Origin: Prochlorococcus sp. AG-347-I19
GTDB lineage: Bacteria; Cyanobacteriota; Cyanobacteriia; PCC-6307; Cyanobiaceae
DNA length: 64,000 bases
Reading direction: 5' to 3'
Assembly: GCA_003279105.1 (NCBI GenBank)
Contig: QCBO01000007.1
Coordinates: forward strand, 1-64,000
Below the pieces are notes generated by a model. It ran no database searches. It was given only the letters and a program-made list of their open reading frames with translations, and was not told the DNA's origin. A program made the position numbers and the translations under genes. Positions 29,486 to 39,287 of this stretch are shown here, in pieces; within the stretch, counting starts at the first letter, position 1, and the number at the start of each line of letters is the position of its first letter.

Positions 29486-30643
29486 TTAAGAACGAACCTG
29501 CACAGGCATAACTAAATAAGTAAAAGAATTAAGATTATCTTCTGGTACAAAAACAGCTGGAGTAGTTGCAATATTGCACTTTAAAAGTACATTTTCAGAA
29601 GCAATCACTTTTAAACCTTCTAACAGATATCTAACGTTAAATGCAATATCAAAATTTTCTCCAGAATAAGTAACAGGTATTGATTCATTTGCATTTCCAA
29701 TATCTTGAGCATCTGCGCTGATTGAAGCTAAATCTTTATCATCTAATTTAATCTTTACAACACTACTTTGTTGATCAGCCAAAACAGCGATTCTTTCTAA
29801 TGCGTCAATTAATTTTTTCGTATTAAAATTTAGAGTTTTAGAAAAAGAATCAGGAATTAATTGTGAATAATTAGGATAAGTACCTTCTAAAGTTCTTGTA
29901 GTAATTATTTGATTAGAAGATATAAATACTACTTGTCCTTTGTCATAGAAAAGCTTAATTGAATTTTCTGAACTTCTCAAAGATACTAGTTTTTCAATTT
30001 CTCTTAACGATCTAGTTGGGATAGTTACCGATAAATCATCAACACTTGAAGATAAGTTTTCTTTATTTTCTAAATGTTCTTCATTACCAATTAAAGCAAC
30101 TGCCAATCTATGGCCATCTGTAGAAGCAGACTCTAAATAATTTGGTTTGAAGGTAAAATTGACACCTGTAAGTAGTTGCTTTGAATCATCGTTACTACTA
30201 GCAAAAATGGTAGATTTTAAAGCTTTTAAAAAAGAACTAGGATCAATATTCAAAGAAGTACCGCTTTCAACAAATGGTAAATTTGGATATTCATCAGAGG
30301 GGATCCCTTTTAGATTAAAAGAACCTCTGTCACTTTTTATTAGGATATTATCTGAATTCTCGTCTACTTCTAAAGAAACAGGAGTTTCATTAGGTAGTTT
30401 ATTTACTATTTCGGATAAAAGTTTTGAAGGTATCGTAATAGCTCCACTATTTTTAACAGTTCCATCAAAAGAAGTTTGAATTCCTAAATTAAGATCAAAT
30501 CCTGTGACGCTAATTTTATTAGTCCCTTCGTCAGCTGTTAAGAGTATATTTGCAAGAATTGGATGAGTTGGCCTTGTAGCAACTGCTTTGCTTACTAGTT
30601 GTATAGCATTATTTAATTCATTTTGATTACAAATAATTTCCAT
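29486..30643 (-). CDS. dnaN: DNA polymerase III beta subunit (sliding clamp)
   Basis: 385 aa with three clamp domains. The start is MEIICNQNELNNAIQLVSKAV, and motifs are THPILANILL, VTGFDLNLGI, the domain II LLTGVNFTF and TDGHRLA, and the C-terminal LVMPVQVR (usually LVMPMRL). The ring tethers polymerase and other proteins to DNA. It is transcribed leftwards away from the putative origin and heads the dnaN-PRC-purL-purF run. The ATG at 30643 has a good promoter 27 nt upstream. Confidence 0.97.
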   Translation of the reverse strand: MEIICNQNELNNAIQLVSKAVATRPTHPILANILLTADEGTNKISVTGFDLNLGIQTSFDGTVKNSGAITIPSKLLSEIVNKLPNETPVSLEVDENSDNILIKSDRGSFNLKGIPSDEYPNLPFVESGTSLNIDPSSFLKALKSTIFASSNDDSKQLLTGVNFTFKPNYLESASTDGHRLAVALIGNEEHLENKENLSSSVDDLSVTIPTRSLREIEKLVSLRSSENSIKLFYDKGQVVFISSNQIITTRTLEGTYPNYSQLIPDSFSKTLNFNTKKLIDALERIAVLADQQSSVVKIKLDDKDLASISADAQDIGNANESIPVTYSGENFDIAFNVRYLLEGLKVIASENVLLKCNIATTPAVFVPEDNLNSFTYLVMPVQVRS

Positions 30644-30669
30644 CAGAATTTGGAACTTTTTACAAATAC

Positions 30670-30698
30670 AATATACTTTTTTCGTAAATTAAATTCAA
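30670..30698 (-). promoter_or_regulatory. dnaN promoter
   Basis: Reading leftwards, TTGAAT (complement of 30693-30698), exactly 17 nt, then TATATT (complement of 30670-30675). The -10 ends 26 nt before the dnaN ATG, giving a leader of about 20 nt. This is one of the best sigma-70 matches in the window. Confidence 0.55.
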
Positions 30699-30751
30699 TA
30701 AATTTATTTTTTCTTTTTTTCTAATATAAAAAAATAATAAAATTAAAAATT

Positions 30752-30785
30752 TAGTAGTAGTAGTTTTTGTGGGAACTGTGGAATA
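30752..30785 (+). promoter_or_regulatory. DnaA-trio-like element plus tandem DnaA boxes
   Basis: TAG x4 (30752-30763), TTTT, then two back-to-back 9-mers TGTGGGAAC and TGTGGAATA. Order and polarity match the basal unwinding system described for Bacillus subtilis: A/T-rich unwinding tract, 3'-GAT-5' trios, then DnaA boxes. The spacer here is T-rich instead of G/C-rich. Confidence 0.6.
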
Positions 30786-30979
30786 CTTAAATTAAATAGT
30801 TTGTATAGCTAGTTTACGAAGAAAAGAATATGTGTAAAAAAAGTTTTATTTGTTGAATATTTTTACTTATTTCTAAAAACCTTAAATTTATTCTACAAAA
30901 TAGAATTTCTTATTATTTACTTTTCAACAAATAAGAATTGTTTTTAATTGATTTCCACAGACACTATTTTTTTTGGATT

Positions 30980-32083
30980 TTAATATCCTAAGATTTTAGT
31001 TATATTTTTTAATGAAGGTTCAATATTTTTTCTAAAAATAGCATCGTTATTTTTTATAGCGCAATCAGGATCTTTCAAGCCATTTCCAGTCAGAACACAA
31101 ACAATAGTAGATTCTTTCTGAATTCTATTTTTATTTTTAATTAGTCCAGCAACTGATGCTGCACTTGCAGGTTCACAAAAAACCCCCTCTTTGGCAAGAA
31201 TTTTATAAGCATCGATTATTTCTTCATCTGTAACTGACTGAAAATCTCCTTTACTCTCCTTTCTTACTTTTTTTGCTTTTTCTCTGTTTACAGGATTACC
31301 AATTCTTATTGCAGTTGCAATTGTTTCTGGATCTTTAACTATTATATTTTTTACTAATGGAGCAGAGCCTTCGGATTGAAAACCCATCATTATTGGTAAT
31401 TTAAAATTTCTTTTTATTTTTGAATATTCTTTAAATCCTATCCAATAAGCAGTTATGTTTCCTGCATTACCCATTGGAATACAAAGCCAATCAGGGGCAT
31501 GACCTAAGTCATCAACTATTTCAAAAGCTGCTGTCTTTTGTCCTTGTATTCGATATGGATTAACAGAATTAACAAGCTCTATGGGATGCTCTGAGGATAA
31601 ATCTCTAACAATTTCAAGAGCCTTATCAAAGTTTCCATTAATAGATATTATCTCAGCGCCATACATTAATGCTTGTGCGAGCTTTCCTTGTGCAACAAAT
31701 CCTTCTGGTATTAAAACATAAGGTTTTAATCCTCCTCTTGAAGCATAAGCAGCAGCAGCAGCAGAGGTATTTCCAGTACTTGCACAAATAACTGCTTCAC
31801 TACCTTCTTCTTTAGCTTTGCTAATTGCCATAGTCATGCCACGATCTTTAAAAGATCCTGTTGGATTAAGGCCATCATATTTTAAAAAAACTTTTGTTCC
31901 ATTTCCAATTAAGTTACTAATTGACTCGCTTAAAATCAGTGGTGTATTTCCTTCATTGAGGGAAATAATAGGAGTTTTCTTAGTTACTGGGAGATATTTT
32001 TTATAAGCTTCTATAAGGCCTGGCCATCTTTTTTTTCTATAATTAAAACCCAATTTATCTTTGATTTTATTTAATAACACCAT
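30980..32083 (-). CDS. thrC: threonine synthase
   Basis: 367 aa, a PLP enzyme converting O-phosphohomoserine to threonine. The PLP lysine is Lys79 in [13 protein letters not shown]. The cofactor phosphate loop is [11 protein letters not shown], and [20 protein letters not shown] and [10 protein letters not shown] are typical. The 367-aa length without an N-terminal extension is the bacterial short form. It is transcribed toward the putative origin and lies 6 nt downstream of the DUF1400 gene. Confidence 0.95.
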   Translation of the reverse strand: MVLLNKIKDKLGFNYRKKRWPGLIEAYKKYLPVTKKTPIISLNEGNTPLILSESISNLIGNGTKVFLKYDGLNPTGSFKDRGMTMAISKAKEEGSEAVICASTGNTSAAAAAYASRGGLKPYVLIPEGFVAQGKLAQALMYGAEIISINGNFDKALEIVRDLSSEHPIELVNSVNPYRIQGQKTAAFEIVDDLGHAPDWLCIPMGNAGNITAYWIGFKEYSKIKRNFKLPIMMGFQSEGSAPLVKNIIVKDPETIATAIRIGNPVNREKAKKVRKESKGDFQSVTDEEIIDAYKILAKEGVFCEPASAASVAGLIKNKNRIQKESTIVCVLTGNGLKDPDCAIKNNDAIFRKNIEPSLKNITKILGY

Positions 32084-32089
32084 GATTGT

Positions 32090-32662
32090 TTAATTTGTTT
32101 TGATTTTTTCTAAAGGGGAATTGGTGAAAAAGTTTAATAATTCTGAAATCGATTCTACTTTATTCATAACTTTGCTCAAAGCACTTACATCTAAAATTAC
32201 AGTTTTAGTTGGATATCCTTCAAAAAAATTTATTAGGTTTATTTTTCCATTTCCTATGTTAATACCTTGAATCACGCTTGCTCTTAGGGCTAGCATGCCT
32301 GTTCTTTCATCAGTTGCTCTGGGTGGGTGGATAATAGATGAAAGTCTTGTTAAAAAAACATTTCCTATTTCAGAGTATACTAGTTTGCTTGCAATGGTAA
32401 TAGGTACTTCAAATTCTTTGTTTAAAATTGCTCTAATTTCTTTATCGGGAGACCCAGTTGCTTTCAAAATTCTCTTTAATTTCCTTGTGGATTTACCTTC
32501 TTTGGCATAAGTTTTTAAAGAATTGACTTTAATTGTTCTAGAAAATATGCTGTATATGATCTTAATTTCTTCAGCAGCATTAGCTTTTGGAACATTTAAA
32601 AATAATGGAGAAATTACTAAAATAAAAAATATTTTAAATATTAAAATTTTCCTAAGCTTCAT
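32090..32662 (-). CDS. exported DUF1400-type protein
   Basis: 190 aa. A signal peptide (ILIFKIFFILVISPLFLNVPKANA) precedes a mature domain beginning AEEIKIIYSIFSRTIKVNSL. It resembles the cyanobacterial family labelled alpha/beta hydrolase of unknown function (DUF1400): ATGSPDKEIRAILNKEFEVP, GNVFLTRLSSIIHPP, ALRASVIQ, LINFFEGYPTKTVILDV. It is only the N-terminal portion seen in longer members, with no visible hydrolase triad. It abuts the UbiB gene (stop and start adjacent) and precedes thrC. Confidence 0.75.
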   Translation of the reverse strand: MKLRKILIFKIFFILVISPLFLNVPKANAAEEIKIIYSIFSRTIKVNSLKTYAKEGKSTRKLKRILKATGSPDKEIRAILNKEFEVPITIASKLVYSEIGNVFLTRLSSIIHPPRATDERTGMLALRASVIQGINIGNGKINLINFFEGYPTKTVILDVSALSKVMNKVESISELLNFFTNSPLEKIKTN

Positions 32663-34519
32663 TTAAATATTTGCACCAGCAGCAATCTTAACAAGTCTTA
32701 CTACTCCTTTTTCAGTAACTTTTTTTGCAATTTTTATACCCATTTCTTTTGTATAGGGTTCATTTACAAGTCTTGGAACCCTTTTTAGGAAAATGTCAAT
32801 TGAATAACCTGGTACTTTCTGTAAAATCTCTAAAAAGTTTCTCAGTGGCTCTACATACATTATAAGGTCACTTAAGTTGTTTTTTTCTTCAATGGTATTT
32901 AATTTAATTGATTGTGGAAGGTAGTTATTCAAACTTTTCAATATTTTTAGACTAAGTAAATCTATCTGATTTGTTAAACCTTCAACTATCTCATTTCTAA
33001 GAAATCCTCCATTTGCAGAAAAGAGAAGATTTATAACTTCGTCTAGAAGTTTTTCTAAATCGAGATTTGTTTGCTTTGCAGCATTAGAAAGCAGATCTTC
33101 TAAACGGTCCCATTTAAATTTTTTATTATCAAAAAGCATTTCCTTAAGGCTTTCCCTTAATTGTGGATCAGGATCTTCCATCAATCTTCTTGCAAAATAT
33201 GGATAAGCCGCGCCTAATATTTTGAAGTTTGGATCTACGCTTAAAGCTATTCCTTCTAATGTAAGTAATGACCTAATTATGAGCGCATAATATGGGGGTA
33301 GTCTGAAAGGGAATTTATACATAACACCAGACATATCGTCTGTAACGCTTTTAAAATCCATTTTTGAAACTCCTTGTTCAACGGCGTTAATAAAAACATC
33401 TTGAAATGCTGGAACAATTGGTTCTAGATCAACTTCCTCTGATAAAAATCCCAATTTTACGAAATCTCTAGACAATTTATCGAAGTTTTTATTTACTAAA
33501 TGCACTACTGCTTGAATTAATCCTGATCTAGATTCTCTGGAGACCTCGCTCATCATTCCAAAATCTAGATAACATAATCTTCCATCTTCTAAGGCTAATA
33601 AATTTCCTGGATGTGGGTCTGCATGAAAAAAACCATGTTCTAAAAGTTGTTCTAAACTGCATTGCACGCCTATATCAATCATTTCATCAGGATTAATTCC
33701 TAATTTCTTTACGTCTTCTAAATTTGTTAATTTTGTACCGTCTATCCATTCCATTGCTAAAACTCTTCTTGAAGTTATTTCTTTATAAATTTTTGGTACG
33801 GCAATCATTTTGTTATGTTTATGCAAATCTCTAAATTTTTCTGCATTTGCAGCTTCGTTTAGATAATCCATCTCTTCAAAAACTCTCTTACCTAATTCAT
33901 CAATCAAAGCAACTAGGTCACTTCTGATTAATCCAATATTGTTTTTTAGCCAATAAGCTATATTTCTTACTATGTAAAGATCCAAGGTTATTTGTTCTCT
34001 TAAACCTGGTCGTTGTACTTTAATTGCAACGATCTCTTCATTTTTTAATTTAGCTTTATGCACTTGCCCTAAAGAAGCAGCAGAAATTGGCTCTTTGTCA
34101 ATTTCTAAAAAAAGCTCATCTATTTTGTTTCCTAAATCTTCCTCTATTAATTCCATAGCTTTATCGCCATCAAACCCGGGGAGCTGATCTTGCAATTCAG
34201 ATAATTCTTCAAGGAGAATCCCTGGGATTATATCTGGTCTTGTTGATAAAGCTTGGCCTGCTTTAACAAATGCTGGTCCAAGTTTTACTAACAAATTTGT
34301 TAATTCTTTTGCTCTAAATCTCGCTTGCGGTTCATTTTTCAATCTTCCAGTTAATTTATCCCAGCCAACGGAGAAGATGTAAGCAAAAATAGGTATGAGT
34401 GTTTGCCAAAGTCTTTTTAAAAGTCTTTTAGGATTTTTTTTGTAAATTTTAGAAATTGTATCTGGATCATAATTCAAGAGTCCAGATACCTCAATAAAAT
34501 CAGTAAAATCTTCTTTCAT
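32663..34519 (-). CDS. ABC1/UbiB family atypical kinase
   Basis: 618 aa. ABC1/ADCK family marks are the KxGQ motif in GPAFVKAGQALSTRPDIIP (about 90-108), the Ala-rich loop AASLGQVHKA, VAIKVQRPG (the kinase Lys), catalytic HADPHPGNLL, and LDFGMMSE in place of DFG. The C-terminal 200 residues are helical and may associate with membrane. Family members support prenylquinone (plastoquinone, tocopherol) metabolism in plants and cyanobacteria; the substrate here is not known. It is divergent from recN across 68 nt. Confidence 0.92.
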   Translation of the reverse strand: MKEDFTDFIEVSGLLNYDPDTISKIYKKNPKRLLKRLWQTLIPIFAYIFSVGWDKLTGRLKNEPQARFRAKELTNLLVKLGPAFVKAGQALSTRPDIIPGILLEELSELQDQLPGFDGDKAMELIEEDLGNKIDELFLEIDKEPISAASLGQVHKAKLKNEEIVAIKVQRPGLREQITLDLYIVRNIAYWLKNNIGLIRSDLVALIDELGKRVFEEMDYLNEAANAEKFRDLHKHNKMIAVPKIYKEITSRRVLAMEWIDGTKLTNLEDVKKLGINPDEMIDIGVQCSLEQLLEHGFFHADPHPGNLLALEDGRLCYLDFGMMSEVSRESRSGLIQAVVHLVNKNFDKLSRDFVKLGFLSEEVDLEPIVPAFQDVFINAVEQGVSKMDFKSVTDDMSGVMYKFPFRLPPYYALIIRSLLTLEGIALSVDPNFKILGAAYPYFARRLMEDPDPQLRESLKEMLFDNKKFKWDRLEDLLSNAAKQTNLDLEKLLDEVINLLFSANGGFLRNEIVEGLTNQIDLLSLKILKSLNNYLPQSIKLNTIEEKNNLSDLIMYVEPLRNFLEILQKVPGYSIDIFLKRVPRLVNEPYTKEMGIKIAKKVTEKGVVRLVKIAAGANI

Positions 34520-34587
34520 AACTTTATATATTTAAACCCTTTATTTTTTTAAAAAAGAAGTTAATTTTTTTATATGGAAGATTTATC

Positions 34588-36267
34588 ATGTTAATACAAC
34601 TAAAAATAGAAAACATCGCCTTAATAGAAATTATAGAAATTAATTTCGAAAAAGGTTTGAATATTATAACTGGGGATTCAGGCTCAGGAAAATCATTAAT
34701 TTTGGACTCCTTAAATGCTTTATTTGGTGGAACCAATATACCTCTAAAACATTTAATACGTCCAGGAAAAGATTTCTGCGTTATCGAGGCGATATTTTCT
34801 TCTTCTTCCCAAATTAATAATTGGTTAATTGGTAATGGTTTTGAAATAAATTCTTCAGAACTACAAATTAAAAGAAAATCTTATAAAAAAAATAATAAAA
34901 TTTTATCCAAATATAGTCTTAATAATTTTTCAATTAGTAGACAATTATTAGAAAAACTTGGACGATTTTTAATAGACTTTGCAGGTCAATCGGATACTTT
35001 TATCTTTGATTCTTTAGATAAGAGAAGAATAATTATTGATGACTTATGTTCCCAAGATTCAAGAAATATTAGCGAAAGGATAAAAAGTAAATGGGGAGAA
35101 ACTAAAGTTTTAAAAGGATTAATGGATGAAAAAAAGGAATTTGCTAGGAATCAAGAAGAAAAAAACTTGGTAATTAAACATATGTTGAAGAGTTTAGAAG
35201 AAGCTGATTTAAAATCCAGTGAAGAAATTTTAGAATTAGAGTTATTAGAAAATAAACTTGTAAATAATCTCGAAATTAATAATTCAATTAAATCATCATT
35301 AGAAAACCTAAATAATTTTAGTCATGATGAACCATCAGTGACTTTTTTGATAAATCAATCAATAAAAATTTTAAATAAAACAGCAGAATTCGATCTTAAG
35401 ATTCAAAAATTTAGAGAGAAATTATTAAATATCCATGCTGATGTTGAAGATTTAATTTTTGATCTAAACTCATATCTACAAGACATAGAAAATTTTGAAT
35501 CCAATCTTCCAGAAATACAAAAAAGATTATTTTTTTTAAAAAACTTAGAAAGAACTTTTTCATTGGATTTGCCTCAATTAATTGAAAAGCGTGATCAATT
35601 AAAGATGTATTTTCAACAAAACGATCAAGTTAATGATATTTGCAGGATTAAAGCTCAAATTGAGCATTTACAAAGAGATTTAAATTCTTTATTTGATATT
35701 CAATCTGCTGAAAGAAAAAAAATTGCTAAACATTTACAAAATTCAGTAATGTCGATCTTAAGAAATCTTGGTTTAGAAAATGCAAACTTTTCAATTCAAT
35801 TTTCTGAATGCAAGCCTTCTGGCGATGGAATTGATGATATAAATTTTTTGTTTTCTGCTAATCCTGATCAGAAGCTTGCTCCATTATCAAATGTTATTTC
35901 TGGTGGAGAAATGTCAAGATTCTTGTTAGCTATTAAATCTAGTATTTTTAAAAAACCTAATACTTTCTTTTTAGATGAAATTGATAGTGGTTTAAGTGGT
36001 AAATCTCTATTTTCTTTGGTTGAGCTGATAAAAGAAATTTCTAAAAATCAACAAGTTTTATGTATTACACATCAGCCTTTCTTAGCTGCTAGGGGAGTGG
36101 CTCATTTTAAAGTTAATAAAAAAGTAGTTAATGGAGTAACTTATACTTCAATTGCAAAATTATCTACAAAAAATCAAAGAAAAAATGAATTAATAGAACT
36201 TATAGGTGGAGGTTCTCGCGAAGTAAACGAATATGCTTCTAGACTTCTTGACTGTTCAGCTGCGTAA
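34588..36267 (+). CDS. recN: DNA repair ATPase RecN
   Basis: 559 aa, an SMC-like protein for double-strand-break repair. N-terminal QLKIENIALIEIIEINFEKGLNIITGDSGSGKSLILDSL holds Walker A. Two long coiled coils flank a hinge (about 160-380). The C-terminal ATPase half has VISGGEMSRFLLAIKS (signature) and NTFFLDEIDSGLSG (Walker B). uvrA follows on the same strand after 54 nt, giving a small repair cluster. Confidence 0.95.
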   Translation: MLIQLKIENIALIEIIEINFEKGLNIITGDSGSGKSLILDSLNALFGGTNIPLKHLIRPGKDFCVIEAIFSSSSQINNWLIGNGFEINSSELQIKRKSYKKNNKILSKYSLNNFSISRQLLEKLGRFLIDFAGQSDTFIFDSLDKRRIIIDDLCSQDSRNISERIKSKWGETKVLKGLMDEKKEFARNQEEKNLVIKHMLKSLEEADLKSSEEILELELLENKLVNNLEINNSIKSSLENLNNFSHDEPSVTFLINQSIKILNKTAEFDLKIQKFREKLLNIHADVEDLIFDLNSYLQDIENFESNLPEIQKRLFFLKNLERTFSLDLPQLIEKRDQLKMYFQQNDQVNDICRIKAQIEHLQRDLNSLFDIQSAERKKIAKHLQNSVMSILRNLGLENANFSIQFSECKPSGDGIDDINFLFSANPDQKLAPLSNVISGGEMSRFLLAIKSSIFKKPNTFFLDEIDSGLSGKSLFSLVELIKEISKNQQVLCITHQPFLAARGVAHFKVNKKVVNGVTYTSIAKLSTKNQRKNELIELIGGGSREVNEYASRLLDCSAA

Positions 36268-36284
36268 AATAGAAAAAATTCTAC

Positions 36285-36290
36285 TATAAT
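36285..36290 (+). promoter_or_regulatory. uvrA -10 element
   Basis: A perfect TATAAT lies 31 nt before the uvrA ATG, just after the recN stop. No good -35 stands 16-18 nt upstream. I saw no LexA-type palindrome. Confidence 0.45.
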
Positions 36291-36321
36291 ATCCTTTTTA
36301 AATCATATATTAGATTTAAAC

Positions 36322-39225
36322 ATGGTTAATAAAGTTGATAGTAGTTTCGAAGAAGATAACTCAATAAAAATTAGAGGAGCTCGTCAGCACAATTTAAAAA
36401 ATATTGACCTTTCATTACCTAGGAATAAATTTATAGTTTTTACAGGTGTGAGTGGAAGCGGTAAAAGTTCTCTAGCTTTTGATACCATTTTTGCTGAAGG
36501 TCAAAGAAGATATGTTGAAAGTCTTTCGGCATACGCAAGGCAATTTTTGGGTCAAGTAGACAAACCAGATGTTGACAATATTGAAGGTTTATCACCTGCT
36601 ATCTCAATTGATCAAAAATCTACAAGTCATAATCCTCGATCAACAGTTGGAACGGTAACAGAGATACAAGATTATTTAAGATTATTGTTTGGTCGTGCTG
36701 GTGAGCCGCATTGTCACCACTGCGGGATTCCAATTGCGCCTCAAACAATTGATGAAATGGTTGATCAAATTCTTCTTTTACCAGAAGGAACAAGGTACCA
36801 ATTGTTGGCCCCTGTCGTAAGAGGTAAGAAAGGAACACATACAAAACTAATTAGTGGACTCGCTGCTGAAGGATTCGCTAGGGTAAGAATCAACGGAGAG
36901 GTTAGAGAACTAGCTGATAGTATTGAATTAGATAAAAATCAAATCCATAATATTGAGGTAGTAGTTGATAGATTAATTGCAAGAGAAGGTATACAAGAAA
37001 GGTTAAATGATTCTCTACAAACTTGTCTCAAAAGAGGCGATGGCTTAGCAATAGTAGAAGTTGTTCCAAAAAAGGGAGAAAATTTACCTTCTAACTTAGA
37101 GAGAGAGAAACTTTACTCAGAAAATTATGCATGTCCTGTACATGGCTCTATTGTTGAAGAACTTTCTCCTCGATTATTTTCTTTTAATAGCCCATATGGG
37201 GCCTGCCCAGATTGTCATGGGATTGGTTATTTAAAAAAATTTACTGCCGATAGAGTTATACCTGATAAAACATTGCCTGTTTATGCTGCAATAGCTCCTT
37301 GGAGTGAAAAAGATAATACCTATTACTTCTCTTTACTTTATTCTGTAGGACAAGCTTATGGTTTTGAATTAAAAACTCCTTGGAAAGATTTAAGTGATTT
37401 GCAAAAAAAAGTTCTACTCATGGGTTCTGATAAACCAATATTAATTCAAGCTGATAGTCGTTTTAAAACCTCTAGTGGTTTTGAAAGACCTTTTGAAGGG
37501 ATTTTGCCAATATTAGAAAGGCAATTTAACGAAGCTAATGGAGAATCAGTTAAACAAAAATTGGAAAAGTATCTAGAATTAGTTCCCTGTAAGACATGTT
37601 CTGGAAAAAGATTAAGACCTGAGGCTTTGGCCGTTAAACTTGGTCCATACAACATCACTGACTTAACTTCTATAAGCGTTTCTGAAACATTAAATCACGT
37701 AGAGCGCATCATGGGTTTAGCTAAGACAAAGAAGGAAAATATATCTTTATCAGAAAAACAAAAGCAGATAGGTGAATTAGTTTTAAAAGAGATTCGTTTA
37801 CGTTTGCAGTTTTTAATTAATGTAGGATTAGATTATTTGACTCTAGATAGACCAGCTATGACTTTGTCTGGTGGTGAGGCTCAGCGTATTAGATTGGCTA
37901 CACAAATAGGTGCAGGTCTTACTGGCGTTTTATATGTATTAGATGAACCAAGTATTGGTTTGCATCAGAGAGACAATGACAGATTATTAGATACATTAAA
38001 AAGCTTAAGAGACTTGGGAAATACTTTGGTTGTTGTTGAACATGATGAAGATACTATGAAATCCGCAGATTATTTAGTAGATATTGGTCCAGGGGCAGGT
38101 GTTTATGGTGGTGAAATTATTGCTAAAGGATCTTATCAAGATGTCTTAAATTCAAAGAGATCATTAACTGGAGCTTATCTTAGTGGTAGGAAGTCAATTC
38201 CTACTCCAAAAGAACGTAGATCATCTGTAAAAAAAAGTTTAATTTTAAATAATTGCTCTAAAAATAATTTAAAAAATATTTCTGTGGAATTTCCTTTAGG
38301 AAGATTAGTTTCTGTAACTGGTGTGAGTGGAAGTGGAAAGAGCACTTTGATAAATGAATTACTTCACCCTGCATTGTGTCATTCTCTAGGATTAAAAGTC
38401 CCTTTCCCTCAAGGTGTAAAAGAACTAAAAGGTATAAAGGCAATTGATAAAGTTATCGTTATTGATCAATCTCCAATAGGAAGAACTCCAAGATCAAATC
38501 CTGCTACATATACAGGTGCTTTTGATCCTATAAGGCAGATATTTACTGCCACAGTAGAAGCAAAAGCAAGAGGTTATCAAGCTGGTCAATTTAGCTTTAA
38601 CGTGAAAGGAGGAAGATGTGAAGCTTGTAAAGGCCAGGGAGTCAATGTTATTGAAATGAATTTTTTACCTGATGTATATGTTCAATGTGAAGTATGTAAA
38701 GGAGCTCGTTTTAATAGAGAAACTCTTCAAGTTAAATATAAAGGTTTCAATATATCTGATGTTTTAGAGATGACTGTTGAACAAGCTGCAGAAACTTTCT
38801 CTGCTATACCTCAAGCTGCTGATAGATTATCTACATTGGTAGATGTCGGCTTAGGATATGTCAAATTAGGCCAGCCAGCTCCTACATTATCTGGTGGAGA
38901 GGCTCAAAGAGTTAAGTTAGCGACGGAATTGTCAAAAAGGGCTACTGGAAAAACTTTATATTTGATTGATGAACCAACAACTGGGTTAAGTTTTTATGAT
39001 GTTCATAAATTAATGGATGTGATACAACGTTTGGTAGACAAAGGTAATTCAGTAATTGTTATTGAACATAATTTAGATGTTATAAGATGTTCAGATTGGA
39101 TTATCGATTTAGGACCTGATGGAGGAGATAAAGGCGGAGAAATTATTGCAGAGGGGATTCCAGAGGATGTAGCTAAAAATCCTACAAGTCATACAGCAAA
39201 ATATCTTAAAAAGGTTTTAAAATAA
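36322..39225 (+). CDS. uvrA: excinuclease ABC subunit A
   Basis: 967 aa, the damage-recognition ATPase of nucleotide excision repair. Two ABC modules are present: Walker A GVSGSGKSSLAFDTIF and GVSGSGKSTLINELL, signature TLSGGEAQRIRLATQIG and TLSGGEAQRVKLATELS, and Walker B LYVLDEPSIGLH and LYLIDEPTTGLS. Zinc modules are seen in CHHCGIP, CPDCHGIGYL with CKTCSGKRL, and CEACKGQG with CEVCKGARF. Length is slightly above E. coli UvrA (940). It starts at ATG 36322. Confidence 0.98.
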   Translation: MVNKVDSSFEEDNSIKIRGARQHNLKNIDLSLPRNKFIVFTGVSGSGKSSLAFDTIFAEGQRRYVESLSAYARQFLGQVDKPDVDNIEGLSPAISIDQKSTSHNPRSTVGTVTEIQDYLRLLFGRAGEPHCHHCGIPIAPQTIDEMVDQILLLPEGTRYQLLAPVVRGKKGTHTKLISGLAAEGFARVRINGEVRELADSIELDKNQIHNIEVVVDRLIAREGIQERLNDSLQTCLKRGDGLAIVEVVPKKGENLPSNLEREKLYSENYACPVHGSIVEELSPRLFSFNSPYGACPDCHGIGYLKKFTADRVIPDKTLPVYAAIAPWSEKDNTYYFSLLYSVGQAYGFELKTPWKDLSDLQKKVLLMGSDKPILIQADSRFKTSSGFERPFEGILPILERQFNEANGESVKQKLEKYLELVPCKTCSGKRLRPEALAVKLGPYNITDLTSISVSETLNHVERIMGLAKTKKENISLSEKQKQIGELVLKEIRLRLQFLINVGLDYLTLDRPAMTLSGGEAQRIRLATQIGAGLTGVLYVLDEPSIGLHQRDNDRLLDTLKSLRDLGNTLVVVEHDEDTMKSADYLVDIGPGAGVYGGEIIAKGSYQDVLNSKRSLTGAYLSGRKSIPTPKERRSSVKKSLILNNCSKNNLKNISVEFPLGRLVSVTGVSGSGKSTLINELLHPALCHSLGLKVPFPQGVKELKGIKAIDKVIVIDQSPIGRTPRSNPATYTGAFDPIRQIFTATVEAKARGYQAGQFSFNVKGGRCEACKGQGVNVIEMNFLPDVYVQCEVCKGARFNRETLQVKYKGFNISDVLEMTVEQAAETFSAIPQAADRLSTLVDVGLGYVKLGQPAPTLSGGEAQRVKLATELSKRATGKTLYLIDEPTTGLSFYDVHKLMDVIQRLVDKGNSVIVIEHNLDVIRCSDWIIDLGPDGGDKGGEIIAEGIPEDVAKNPTSHTAKYLKKVLK

Positions 39226-39287
39226 GAAATTTTTGTTGTATTTCTTCGTATTTTTAACTATTTCAGCAAAATGAAAGTCTTTTTTAG

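Larger units (their letters stand above)
30644..30979. other. putative chromosomal replication origin (oriC)
   Basis: The only gene-free stretch above 300 bp, between dnaN and thrC, very A/T-rich. DnaA-box-like 9-mers near the TTWTCCACA consensus are TGTGGGAAC (30768-30776), TGTGGAATA (30777-30785, directly adjacent), TGTGTAAAA (30831-30839) and ATTTCCACA (30951-30959). Each of the last three differs from TTTTCCACA (or its complement) at one base. Four TAG triplets (30752-30763) stand 4 nt from the paired boxes, with an A/T-only tract beyond. Origins beside dnaN are usual in cyanobacteria. Base skew of sampled coding lines also differs on the two sides. Confidence 0.7.

Noticed and set aside
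36268-36321. LexA box before uvrA
   Set aside because: No AGTAC-N-TGTTCT-type palindrome, only a TATAAT.
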